Source of the DNA: Mesorhizobium qingshengii
GTDB taxonomy: Bacteria > Pseudomonadota > Alphaproteobacteria > Rhizobiales > Rhizobiaceae
DNA length: 64,000 nucleotides
Assembly (NCBI RefSeq): GCF_900103325.1
Contig: NZ_FMXM01000017.1
Coordinates: forward strand, 1 to 64,000
Direction of reading: 5' to 3'
Part shown: piece after piece, positions 35,991 to 44,047 of the stretch
Numbering within the stretch: the first letter of the stretch is position 1
Layout: each line of letters begins with the position of its first letter
Translations under genes and position numbers: made by a program
The notes under the pieces: model-generated
Databases searched by the model: none
What the model saw: only the letters and a program-made list of their open reading frames with translations
What the model was told of the DNA's origin: nothing

Positions 35991-36710
35991 GATAGAGGGC
36001 GACCGCGGTCAGTGGCGCCCGAAGACTTGCCGCTGTTTCGGGGGCTACTCACATCCCGGCGAACCGACATGCTCCGAAATGCCGTGGTGCACAGCGTTCC
36101 CTCGGGCATCGTTTTGTTCGAACAAGGCGACGTGCCTAACTTCCAACTGATCGTACTGGCTGGATCCGCGCAATTATATGGACGATCCACCGAAGGTCAT
36201 GAAGTCTTGATCGAAGCTGTTCGCGCCCCGGATCTGGTCATCCCTGCGGCTGTCCTGACCGGTGCGCCTTATCTCATGCAGGCGCGTGTGCCGGAGCCTT
36301 CGCGGTTTCTGTTGATTCATGCGGCAGCGTTTCGCGCGGCCGTCGACGCGGACCCATTGTTGGCGCATGCCGTCATCGGCAGCCTAGCGCAGCAATTTCG
36401 GCGCATGGTCCGTCAAATCAAGAACCTCAAGTTGAGAACCGCGACCCAGCGTGTCGGATGTTACCTCTTGGCCCTGTCACAGAGGCAGCGCACTCCAGAC
36501 AAAGCAGTCCTACCGTTTGAGAAGATGCTGATCGCCTCCGAACTTGGTATGACTCGAGAATCCTTTTCGCGTGCGTTGTCGAGCCTGAGCAACTCGGGCA
36601 TTCGAGTCGATGGCCAGATGGTCGTGATTCATGACGCTCCCCGGCTGGCCGCCGAATGCGGGTTTGACCCCGTTACCGACGGGCCTGAGACCGATGACTT
36701 CGTGGTCTGA
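35982..36710 (+). CDS. CRP/FNR-family transcriptional regulator
   Basis: About 242 residues: a cyclic-nucleotide-binding-like barrel (VPSGIVLFEQGDVPN ... LIVLAGSAQLYG), a long dimer helix, and a winged helix with recognition region LGMTRESFSRALSSL. The E-x2-SR arrangement is the one FNR/DNR proteins use to read TTGAT half sites. No N-terminal Cys cluster, so not a classical oxygen-sensing FNR; a DNR/NnrR-type NO or haem sensor is plausible. ATG 35982 has no good ribosome site; GTG 36012 is an alternative. An FNR box follows the gene. Confidence 0.85.
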   Translation: MRCDRGRPRSVAPEDLPLFRGLLTSRRTDMLRNAVVHSVPSGIVLFEQGDVPNFQLIVLAGSAQLYGRSTEGHEVLIEAVRAPDLVIPAAVLTGAPYLMQARVPEPSRFLLIHAAAFRAAVDADPLLAHAVIGSLAQQFRRMVRQIKNLKLRTATQRVGCYLLALSQRQRTPDKAVLPFEKMLIASELGMTRESFSRALSSLSNSGIRVDGQMVVIHDAPRLAAECGFDPVTDGPETDDFVV

Positions 36711-36742
36711 TTGACCGAAGTCGCGGCGATCCTTGATGTTGG

Positions 36743-36756
36743 TTGATCCAAGTCAA
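36743..36756 (+). promoter_or_regulatory. FNR/NNR-type box
   Basis: TTGAT-CCAA-GTCAA, one base off the consensus TTGAT-N4-ATCAA, 54 bases upstream of a GTG start with a strong ribosome site and just after the CRP/FNR gene. The position suits activation of the 58-residue membrane protein gene by an FNR-family protein, probably the neighbour. Confidence 0.7.
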
Positions 36757-36810
36757 CGCTAGTCCGTCACTCCTGCCGTCACCTCAACCAGTTGAGGAAG
36801 GAGAACAGGT

Positions 36811-36987
36811 GTGCCAACGGACAGCTCGACGATCACTATCTTGGTGTTGGATGTCTTTGTCTTCCTTGCTGTGCTGGCGTACGCCTCGTTCGAATCGCGT
36901 CATAAGTTACGCAAACAGCGCCGTGCGCTGATCAAAACGTATTTGGACGAGAAACCTCGCCAGAATTCCGTCAAGCCGAAAGCCTGA
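36811..36987 (+). CDS. Small single-pass membrane protein
   Basis: 58 residues from GTG 36811, preceded by gaggaaggag. Residues 8-24 (ITILVLDVFVFLAVLAYASF) form a membrane helix; the rest is basic (SRHKLRKQRRALIK) and cytoplasmic by the positive-inside rule. No family recognised. The FNR box upstream suggests expression under low oxygen or NO. It could be a small subunit or assembly factor of a respiratory enzyme (inference). Confidence 0.65.
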   Translation: MPTDSSTITILVLDVFVFLAVLAYASFESRHKLRKQRRALIKTYLDEKPRQNSVKPKA

Positions 36988-37789
36988 AGCGCTAAACATG
37001 AGAATTCAGGGGAACCTTGAGGATGGGCCCACCTCCACAAATTGGCGTCCGCAGCATCGATGCTTGATCAAGCTATCTGGACGTTTAGGACGTCGTTAAG
37101 CGATTACTCCATTGCTGGCGCTTGGAGGTTTATCCGCCGCGTATTGATCGGCCCGCGATGCCGAAGGGGATAGCACGAGACCTGAAATGGGCCTTGCCGA
37201 TGAGCGCCATCAGACACCCTCACGGCTCCAGCGGCTGAAGCGGCGAAAGACTCTGTTCCAATCGCCGAAGATATCGGGCCGATCGCGCCGGGGGAATCCC
37301 GTGCGCAAGATCCACAGAGCGTCGAAATCCCTGCCCGACACGTACGATTCGGACTTGAGAAAATGGCCATGTTCATCAAGCCAAATGTCCTGAACTCAAC
37401 CGCGCCGCATGTACTCAGGCTTCTCGAGGGGAGGATGCTGCCGGCAGCTTGCTGATCTGCTTTAGGATTTTGGCGGTACTGCGCAGTGAGAGCCCGACAT
37501 AGGTCTGGCTGTCCACCTATGTGCTTCCGTTACTTCGAGGGCAATTGGCAGACAAACAGCCACTGAGGAATGCGAGACATCCGGTGCACGCCGAAAGACG
37601 CTGCGGTTTGGCATACTCCGGCAAGAAGGCATGTTCACGCTCTTTGTTCCAGCGCAAAGACTTCGCGCCTTTTCTGGGCGATTGATGGTCCAACGGTTGG
37701 CACTGGTTCGTCTCACAACGATGCGTTGCGGCGAATGAGTCCACTCTGAGTTTCAAAGCCGTTGTGTCCAAAATGCATGGAGCTTCGTC
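36988..37789. other. Gene-poor stretch with an IS scar
   Basis: Apart from the IS5-like scar at about 37205-37385 no gene is supported. The minus-strand frame 37517-37801 (Cys/Arg-rich) has no recognised family. The last bases carry the upstream region of the RIC gene; no FNR box with both half sites was found there by eye. Confidence 0.45.
37205..37385 (-). pseudogene. IS5-family transposase scar
   Basis: Minus-strand translation reads FDALWILRTGFPRRDRPDIFGDWNRVFRRFSRWSREGV before a stop. This follows the IS5-group pattern (WVLRTGAPWRDLPERYG-W ... RF-RWSR-GVW). No intact catalytic core or terminal repeats remain. Confidence 0.45.
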
Positions 37790-38485
37790 ATGAACACCCA
37801 ATTCCGAGGTGCAGAACTATGGGAACGCACTGTCGGTGACATAGCGGCCACGCTGCCCGGCGCCACCGCTGTGTTCCGCAAATTCAAGATCGATTTCTGC
37901 TGCAACGGCGATCTCACCCTTGATGGCGCGGCGCACCGGCGTGGAGTCGATCCCGACGAGCTTGAGCGCGCGTTGGAGGCGCTTGGTACCGGCGCCGGGG
38001 ACACAGCCGCGCCAGCTGCGATGGACAGCGATGAACTGATCGGCCACATCGAAGCCTGCTACCACGAGGCGCACCGCCGCGCTCTGCCCGAGCTCATCGC
38101 CCTGTCGCGTAAGGTTGAGGCGGTGCATCGCGAGCATCCGAAGGTGCCGGCCGGCCTTTCCGATGCGTTACGGCAGATGCAGAGCGAACTGGAGCAGCAC
38201 ATGGCCAAGGAAGAAGCTATTCTGTTTCCGGCAATGCGGCAGTGGGCCAAAGGCAAGTTCGATATCCCGATTTCGGAACTGCGGCACGAGCACGATGACC
38301 AGGGCACCTTGCTTCGGCTCCTCGAAAGCCTCACCGACGACTTCGTCACGCCCGACGGAGCCTGCCGCTCCTGGCAGGCGCTGTACGTCGGCACGGCCCA
38401 GCTTGCCGAGGACCTGATGGAGCACATCCACTTGGAGAACAACATCCTATTCCCGCGGTTCGCGGCAACGGAAAGCCGTGCCTAG
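37790..38485 (+). CDS. ytfE: RIC protein: di-iron repair of iron-sulfur centres (YtfE/ScdA/DnrN)
   Basis: 231 residues. The N-terminal ScdA_N domain (TVGDIAATLPGATAVFRKFKIDFCCNGDLTL) is followed by a hemerythrin-like four-helix domain with His/Glu ligands (HIEACYHEAHR, EQHMAKEEAILFPAM, ELRHEHDDQG, EHIHLENNILFPRF). RIC proteins repair Fe-S clusters damaged by NO or peroxide in the cytoplasm and are usually under FNR/NNR/NsrR control. Intact, in contrast to most neighbours. Confidence 0.93.
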   Translation: MNTQFRGAELWERTVGDIAATLPGATAVFRKFKIDFCCNGDLTLDGAAHRRGVDPDELERALEALGTGAGDTAAPAAMDSDELIGHIEACYHEAHRRALPELIALSRKVEAVHREHPKVPAGLSDALRQMQSELEQHMAKEEAILFPAMRQWAKGKFDIPISELRHEHDDQGTLLRLLESLTDDFVTPDGACRSWQALYVGTAQLAEDLMEHIHLENNILFPRFAATESRA

Positions 38486-38990
38486 CCGCCCAACGTTGAT
38501 GGCGACTGCAGCTATGTGAATCGCTTGGCGAATCTTCGACTGATGGGCTTGGCGCTGGACGCGGTAGTCGCCGCGCTGCCACTGTTGCTGTTAACGCTAA
38601 CTCGCCTACCGGTCTGGGTTTTAGGAGCACGGAAAGACTCTATTGGCATAGGCACAATCAGTGGTGAGCCCTACGTTGCGATGCTCGTTGCTGCTGGAGG
38701 AAAGGCTTTTTCACTCACCCTGCAGCCTTATGACATCTCAAAACTTGGGAAGGCCTTAAAGAGCCGAGCGGAGCGAGCTGTAGGACTAGGCCTCTCGACG
38801 AACGGGCGAGGTCATTCCAGACTTCTGCAAAACTCGGCGGGCTATCCGCCGGTGCGATGCAATTGGCGCGGTAGGACAGCTTGCCCAAAGTCGATCATCG
38901 AGCGCCGTATCACATTTGCTCAGACGCGCGCGGCGATTGCCGTAGAAGAAGCTCAATCGATATTCGCCCTCGTGCTCGCCAATCCCGCGT
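38486..38990. other. Stretch without a supported gene
   Basis: A plus-strand frame (38516-39055) begins with a hydrophobic stretch and then IGIGTISGEPYVAMLV, but the second half is Arg-rich and runs through the truncated DUF59 gene on the other strand. It may hold the end of a decayed gene; nothing can be named. Confidence 0.4.
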
Positions 38991-39200
38991 TCACAGAGGG
39001 AGGTAATCTCCTGTGTTCTCAGCAGCGAGTGCACCGCCGTCGGATCGAGACGTAGCGTTGACGACACCGCCGTCGTTGACCAGGACAGCGTAGACAAGCC
39101 CCAAGTCAACGATGTTGTAACCGAGTTCCGGATCGATCACGAGGCGAAGCGCCTCCTTGACCTTCTCGTCGTCCGGCCGCGATTCTGCTCCAACGGTCAT
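38991..39200 (-). pseudogene. Truncated DUF59 (metal-sulfur cluster assembly) gene
   Basis: From ATG 39200: MTVGAESRPDDEKVKEALRL, then the DUF59/MIP18 hallmark VIDPELGYNIVDLGLVYAV. Homology stops after about 45 residues; the remaining codons are unrelated, and the second half of the domain, with its conserved Cys/Thr region, is missing. DUF59 proteins act in Fe-S cluster assembly and occur with DUF2249 and hemerythrin-like genes in denitrification clusters. Confidence 0.7.
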
Positions 39201-39201
39201 G

Positions 39202-39522
39202 TCACGACCCCTGCCACATCGCCGCCCACGCAAAGTCCGCGGGCGGCTTGTTGCGTTGCGATACCTGTCTCACGCTGCCTTCGAGAGGCGCCCGATCTCG
39301 GCGCGCCAGACCGGCCCCCTCTCGAGATAGGTCCAGGAGAATTGGTGCGGATGTTCTGCCTCCAGCTGGCAATAGAGTGGCTTGGGCGTGATCGTTGACG
39401 AGGATGAACTTCCCGCCGGGCGCAAGCTGATCGACAAGTTCGAAGATCTTCTGGTGCCTCTGCATCGGCACCAGGCTGCGGACATCTATTTCGTTCGTTT
39501 CTGCTTCTGTCGTAAGTGCCAT
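39202..39522 (-). pseudogene. DUF2249 gene with frameshift
   Basis: Starts MALTTEAETNEIDVRSLVPM with QRHQKIFELVDQLAPGGKFILVNDH in one frame, then continues as PKPLYCQLEAEHPHQFSWTYLERGPVWRAEIGRL in another (stop at 39270). The join is near 39398 where one base has been gained or two lost. The reading frame as it stands ends at 39202, two bases before the DUF59 start. DUF2249 proteins are small and of unknown function, typical companions of RIC and nitrite/NO reductase genes. Confidence 0.75.
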
Positions 39523-39596
39523 TGAATCGTTCCTTCGATTTCAGTGAGGAGCGGCGGATCCAATCCCGCCCCGGGCCGCCGCCGTGGTGAGGCAAC

Positions 39597-39989
39597 TTGC
39601 GCTGCACCGATCGGCACGGGAAAGAGGCCCCAGTCACGACCGACGATATCCTGATCATCACGCCCTACAACGCACATGTCTTCGAAATCCAACAGCACCT
39701 GCCCAGCGCCAGAGTCGGCACGGTCGACAAGTTTCAGGGACAGGAGGCGCCGATTGCGATTTATTCGATGGCGACTTCAACTCATGCACACGCTCCGCGA
39801 GGCATGGAGTTTCTTTACAGCCTGAATCGCTTCAACGTTGCAACGTCACGGGCCAAATGCCTGTCGATTCTCGTGGCTTCACTCCAGGTGTTCGAAGCGG
39901 AATGCAGGACGCCACGACAGATACAGCTTGCCAATGCGTCCTGCCGATATCTTGAGATGTCCTCGATGATCCAGTTGCCGACAAATTAG
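39597..39989 (+). pseudogene. C-terminal fragment of a superfamily 1 helicase/nuclease
   Basis: 131 codons with helicase motifs IV-VI of a DNA2-like protein: DDILIITPYNAHV, VGTVDKFQGQEAPIAIYSM, and LYSLNRFNVATSRAKC with the motif VI Arg. The N-terminal nuclease and the P-loop half are absent. The pattern fits the end of TM0106-type RecB-like nuclease-helicase fusions. It lies head to head with the DUF2249 remnant, a likely recombination boundary. Confidence 0.75.
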
Positions 39990-40208
39990 AACGGTTGCAG
40001 CGTCGATGCCTTTCGATCAGAATGCAGCTCAAGTCTGCAACCGGGCATTCTGCGTTTTCTAGGCCCAAGCGACCGCGCAACGAAATCGTCGCGTCGATGC
40101 AATAGCTCTCACTACGATGAGCTGAAACCTTCGAAATAGTGGTGACCATCGCAATACTGCATTTTGTCAACAACCTATCGATGCCCATCTACTTCCCGGC
40201 TTCGAAAG

Positions 40209-40514
40209 CTACCGCCTTTTCCGGCGCCCAGGACGCACTGATGCAATGGACAGTCTGCATTCCCTGAAGAACCCGGCGTTCGAGCAGAATTCGGCGAGGC
40301 CGGCAAGATCGCTGCCACGCTCTAGCCAATCGCGGCATTCGCTCTGGAAAGAGCATCCCAGGCACGCGTTTCGCGCATCCGCTATCGCCTTTCCGCCGCA
40401 TTTGCGGGCCGCCACGAGCCGATCGACTTCAATCCGCTCCATGACGAGGTCCATGAACTCGAATTGCCGCCAGACTCTCTCAGCCTGCGACCACTGTCGT
40501 TGCCCAGACTGCAT
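40209..40514 (-). CDS. Small Cys-containing protein (DUF6455 type)
   Basis: 101 residues. The core MDLVMERIEVDRLVAARKCGG ... ARNACLGCSFQSECRDWL ... FCSNAGFFREC has a conserved set of four Cys (C-x2-C, C, C) and the AxFF end of the family; zinc or Fe-S binding is likely. Such proteins sit in rhizobial nitrate/nitrite respiration and low-oxygen clusters. The basic last ~18 residues may be an addition from decayed downstream DNA. Confidence 0.62.
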   Translation of the reverse strand: MQSGQRQWSQAERVWRQFEFMDLVMERIEVDRLVAARKCGGKAIADARNACLGCSFQSECRDWLERGSDLAGLAEFCSNAGFFRECRLSIASVRPGRRKRR

Positions 40515-40578
40515 GACGATCTCCCTCTGCCAGAGCGACCACTTGTCCCTTAAACTCTATCCAGCAAGGTCCCGCGGC

Positions 40579-41044
40579 TCAATGTGTCGCGTCGCCGCGC
40601 CCGCGAGGGTCGGCGCCGAGCGTCTTTCGCGCCTGTCTTTTATGTGGAGCAAACTTCTCCCACGTAGGTCCGGCTGCGGTTAAGGTGTCCCAGACTGGTT
40701 CTGCTAACCCAGAGCGAACTGAAGGTTTAATGCTGGAGAGGGGAATGCGCCCGACTGCAGGGTTGTCCAGCCCGACGCCAGCTCCGACTAGCGGGTTCTT
40801 GGCCTCGAGATCGTACATCGACAGCCAGATGCTGCGGCCGACGGGCATCGTGTAGCCGGCGGCTCCCCGGGCGGCGTAGGCGCGGTCGAAGCGGTCCGGC
40901 ATTTCGTCGCCCTCGACGAAGTGGACCTGCGCGAAGCGAGGCGCATCCTTCTCGTCGACCGTGACAACGACGACCATGTCGGCGCCTTCGAGCGTGCATT
41001 CGCGAAAAGGCGGGGTTCTGATCGTTGGAGTTTTCCGTGGTCAT
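40579..41044 (-). pseudogene. Unrecognised gene broken by one frameshift
   Basis: ATG at 41044 gives MTTENSNDQNPAF; dropping one T of the T-run (positions 41005-41008 on the plus strand) continues as RECTLEGADMVVVVTVDEKDAPRFAQVHF and on to a 133-codon open frame ending at 40579. Both parts have protein-like composition, so a single ancestral gene of about 155 codons is likely. No family is recognised (GRSIWLSMYDLEAKNPL is its best block). Confidence 0.55.
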
Positions 41045-41383
41045 CGTGCTGCACTGACCGGAGGGATGGAGTCAGTCCTCGGTCGGCAGCTCGGCCAGTA
41101 CCTCTCCGGGACCGTCGTCCTCGTATGACTCTTGGAGATGTTGTTGTGAACGTTGACATCAATCCACCTTCATCCGAGGCGGGATGTCGTGCAAAATACG
41201 GCAAGTCGTCTTCCAGGGTGCAATAAAGTTAGGTGAAATATCGTTAAACGTTCGAAATATTCCATTCGTATATTGACCAGGGTCCGCCAGCCCACCTGGC
41301 ACACGCTTTACGGTCGTCGCAGCTCGGGTTACCCGATAGAAACGACTGCGTTCGCCCAGCGAAGGGCTCGTGTGCTGCTTGGC
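41045..41383. other. Stretch without a supported gene
   Basis: Only Arg/Ser-rich short frames on either strand. An AT-rich patch at about 41222-41275 contains cgttaaacg and may be a promoter region for the small minus-strand gene or a relic; nothing more can be supported. Confidence 0.4.
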
Positions 41384-41602
41384 TCAGGCCCGCCCGTTGC
41401 TGCCCAGCTTCGAGAAAACCGTACACCAGAAACGATAGTCGCTTTGGCGACCGTCGAAGTGGGCAGTCAACGCGCACCACGCGGTGGCAGTCGCCGCGTC
41501 AGATCCATAAAGCTCCACTGCTGCGTCGACCGCAGCCGCTGGATCAGACAGCTCCCAGAGCCTCAAATCGTCATTGGAATGACTGGAGCAAGTTTTTGGC
41601 AT
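41384..41602 (-). CDS. Small hypothetical protein, conserved-looking
   Basis: 72 residues (MPKTCSSHSNDDLRLWEL). The block DPAAAVDAAVELYGSDAATATAWCALTAHFDGRQSDYRFWCTVFSKL is the recognisable part of a small rhizobial family of unknown function often found near low-oxygen respiration genes. Soluble, helical, two Cys. The association with nearby RIC and FNR-type genes is positional only. Confidence 0.6.
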   Translation of the reverse strand: MPKTCSSHSNDDLRLWELSDPAAAVDAAVELYGSDAATATAWCALTAHFDGRQSDYRFWCTVFSKLGSNGRA

Positions 41603-41922
41603 GCCAAGACCTCCCGCGGGTGGTCCAGCGAGGGCAGCTTTGCGCTGCAGGCCGGACGTTGGGAACCCACGTGGAGGTGAGCCACGATCCGCGGGCGTGA
41701 CGCCCAGGATGTCTGTCGTGTCGTCCCTGGCCTTCTGCAGCTTCGCGGGCGGCTGTGAGACAGCCGCAGAAAGCTTGCGCAGGCAAATTATTGCAGAGTG
41801 CTGTCGTCAAGACAACCGGTGTCCATCAAGGGAGGGCGGGCGGGGTCGCGTCGCAGCGCGCGGAACCGAATCTGGCGTTCGCAGCTTTAGGCTTCAATGA
41901 AGGACGGCTTAGGGCACATTCA
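41603..41922. other. Stretch without a supported gene
   Basis: Open frames here are short and Arg/Ser-rich. The end of the stretch serves as upstream region of a tiny membrane-protein gene; no clear FNR box was seen. Confidence 0.4.
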
Positions 41923-42036
41923 ATGTTCAATGACAAAGAAACACGAGTCCTAGAAGCGGGGCTGTTCGCCGCTGTGCCACTCTCAATCCTGATCGTGGTG
42001 GGGATGGTCAGCTTTACCTTCGGCTGGTTTGGATGA
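41923..42036 (+). CDS. Tiny single-pass membrane protein
   Basis: 37 residues: MFNDKETRVLEAG then a hydrophobic helix (about 14-34) ending FTFGWFG. No classical ribosome site, but the clean polar-then-hydrophobic layout in a low-oxygen gene neighbourhood suggests a small subunit-like peptide. Too short for a family assignment. Confidence 0.45.
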   Translation: MFNDKETRVLEAGLFAAVPLSILIVVGMVSFTFGWFG

Positions 42037-42268
42037 GCACTCGCAGATTCGAAGGGAGCGCGCTGACGGGCGTGGGGCAGGAAACCTTCCTTACGAATCC
42101 GTAAGTCGTCGGTCAGCGCAAAGCCAGCTAACCATCTTTGTCGGCGGCGAACGGCACTTTGCTGCCCGGTGGGCCTCCACCTGCCGAAACCAATGGCCCG
42201 CTGCCTGCTTAGTCTGCCCGGCAGCGGGCTGTCGGCTTGTATTCGTGCGCGAGGGATTAGGAACAGGG

Positions 42269-42379
42269 ATGGCAATGCGGGTTTTGTTCATCGCCATTGC
42301 GGTCCTTTTTTTCGCCGGCCTCGCACTGTGGCTGACCGCCGAGTTGATCAACTCAAGCTATCCCAGCGTCGCTCATTGA
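42269..42379 (+). CDS. Tiny single-pass membrane protein
   Basis: 36 residues from ATG 42269 (or ATG 42275), preceded by gagggattaggaacagg. A helix of about 20 residues (VLFIAIAVLFFAGLALWLT) is followed by a short polar end. A second tiny membrane peptide 230 bases after the first. Function unknown. Confidence 0.45.
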   Translation: MAMRVLFIAIAVLFFAGLALWLTAELINSSYPSVAH

Positions 42380-42834
42380 ACCCGTGGCGTCCTTGGAACC
42401 ATTGCAGCGCTAGCGCAGAGCCCAGCGGGGCTCGGAGATCGGCGGGATTGTTCATGAGCACGGGAATGTCGGCCAGCGAATAGTTGAACAGAGAGTCCGC
42501 GCTGCCGATCGCTTCGAGATCGGCGACCTCGCGGCCAGGCGTCGCCGACGGCTTCATAGGCTTCTCAAGGTCGAACGGGGAGGCGTTCCCGCCAATGGAG
42601 AAGGAGCGCCATGTGCACGCCTCAAGAAGCACGTCCTGCTCGGTGAGCGTCGAGACTTGACTCTGCACCAGGACATGGCCACGAGACGGTCGCCGAGGCC
42701 TACGTCTTCGACCAACTGCTCGAAGAGTCCGATGCAGGGATCATCGGGCGACACACCCGGCAAAGCTTAGCTCGGCGCGTTCGCCGTTCCAGCTTCGCGG
42801 GCCGAAGGTTGCGGCTGACGTCTAGGGGAACGGC
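42380..42834. other. Stretch without a firmly supported gene
   Basis: A minus-strand frame (42348-42668, 106 codons) has fairly balanced composition (LTEQDVLLEACTWRSFSIGG) but no family, no good ribosome site and overlaps the tiny membrane protein gene. The plus strand has only fragments. The last bases carry the ribosome site aggggaacgg of the PanE-like pseudogene. Confidence 0.4.
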
Positions 42835-43235
42835 ATGCGCATGGCGATGATGGGAGCGGGCGGGGTCGGCGGCTGTATCGGAGCCATCTCGCTCAGGCAG
42901 GGGGCGACGTAAGCTTAATTGCTCGCGGGGCGCACCTTGCGACAATGCTCCAGACAGGCCTGCGAATTCAGAGCGACCTCGGCAGCGTCGTTGTTTCACC
43001 TGTGTCCGCAAGCGCGGCGGCTGATATCGGTCCCGTTGACGTAGTTATCTTCGCAGTCAAGCTCTGCGACAGCGAGGAGGCCGCCGCCCTCTCTCACCGC
43101 TCATAGCCGGAACACGCGTCGTTACGCTGCAAAACGGCGTCGACAGCATCGAAACTCTCCGCGGCCATCTTCAAGGCGACCGCGTGATCGGCGGCGCCAC
43201 CTGCCTCACCGTGCGCCTTCGCCACGTTGCCCGCG
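42835..43235 (+). pseudogene. Ketopantoate reductase-like (PanE/ApbA) pseudogene
   Basis: Starts MRMAMMGAGGVGGCIGA with the NADPH-binding GxGxxG, breaks after 26 codons, continues in a second frame as GDVSLIARGAHLATMLQTGL ... DVVIFAVKLCDSEEAAAL, breaks again near 43105 and continues as LIAGTRVVTLQNGVDSIETLRGHL ... RVIGGATCL. Two frameshifts and a missing C-terminal half, cut where the convergent coxF gene ends. Not functional. Confidence 0.85.
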
Positions 43236-44033
43236 ACGGCGCTCCATCGTGACCTCAGCAAGGATGGACAGGGCGATCTCTTCGGGCGTGATGGCGCCCA
43301 GATCGATTCCGGCCGGCGCCTTGACACTGTCCAGGGCAGACGCTTCGACCTGTTCCGAAAGCAGCTTTTCGCGCAGCGATGCCATCTTGCGGCGGCTGCC
43401 GACGAAAGCCCGATAGTCGGCCTCGACCCCGAGCGCCGCCTTCAGCGCCGCCTCGTCGCCTTTGCCCTGCGTGGACACGACGATGAAACGCCGCGCATCG
43501 TGAAGGCCTTCGAGCAGGAAGCCGTCGACCAGAACATCGGCGTCGGGCGTCGCCGTCATGTCGCCGGCCGGCACGGCGACCGTGACATGGTAGCCCAGCG
43601 GCCGCGCCAATTCGGCGAGCGCCATCGCAACTGGACTGGCGCCGAAGATGACCAGCGAGGGATGCGGCAGCACCGGCTCGACGAAGATGTCCATAGTGCC
43701 CTGGCTCGGGCACATGTTCTTGGCGAATTTCACGCCCAGGCGACTTTCGCCGGGCTTGACGCCGAGTTCGGCCAGAAGGTTCTCAGGCTGGATCGACACC
43801 AGCCGCGACTCGCCGTCCGCGAGCGACTCACGCGCCGCCTTCAGCACCGCGCCCTTGGCACAACCGCCACCGATCCAGCCTGCGGCGATGGTGCCGTCCG
43901 GGCGAATCACCGCCTTGGCGCCGGCCTTGGCCGCCGTTACGGAAACCGTTCGCACCACGGTCGCCAGAACGAAAGCCTCCTCGGCGGCCTTGAGCCTGGA
44001 GACGAGATCCATCACATCGACATGGGCGGTCAT
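43206..44033 (-). CDS. coxF: CoxF, XdhC/CoxI-type maturation factor of CO dehydrogenase
   Basis: 275 residues. XdhC-family N-terminus with GWIGGGCAKGAVLKAARESL, and a C-terminal Rossmann domain (LVIFGASPVAMALAELARPLG). Family members bind the molybdenum cofactor and insert it, with its sulfur or copper-sulfur ligand, into the large subunit. Last gene seen of the cox operon. ATG 44033 is chosen; the upstream open frame overlaps coxE. The final few residues (RRRGQRGEGAR) run over the PanE-like pseudogene and may be a tail acquired at that junction. Confidence 0.88.
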   Translation of the reverse strand: MTAHVDVMDLVSRLKAAEEAFVLATVVRTVSVTAAKAGAKAVIRPDGTIAAGWIGGGCAKGAVLKAARESLADGESRLVSIQPENLLAELGVKPGESRLGVKFAKNMCPSQGTMDIFVEPVLPHPSLVIFGASPVAMALAELARPLGYHVTVAVPAGDMTATPDADVLVDGFLLEGLHDARRFIVVSTQGKGDEAALKAALGVEADYRAFVGSRRKMASLREKLLSEQVEASALDSVKAPAGIDLGAITPEEIALSILAEVTMERRRGQRGEGAR

Positions 44034-44047
44034 GGCCAAGCCCTCCG

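Noticed and set aside
37690..37705. A possible FNR box (ttgatggtccaacg) upstream of ytfE.
   Set aside because: Only the left half site matches; the right half lacks TCAA at the right spacing.
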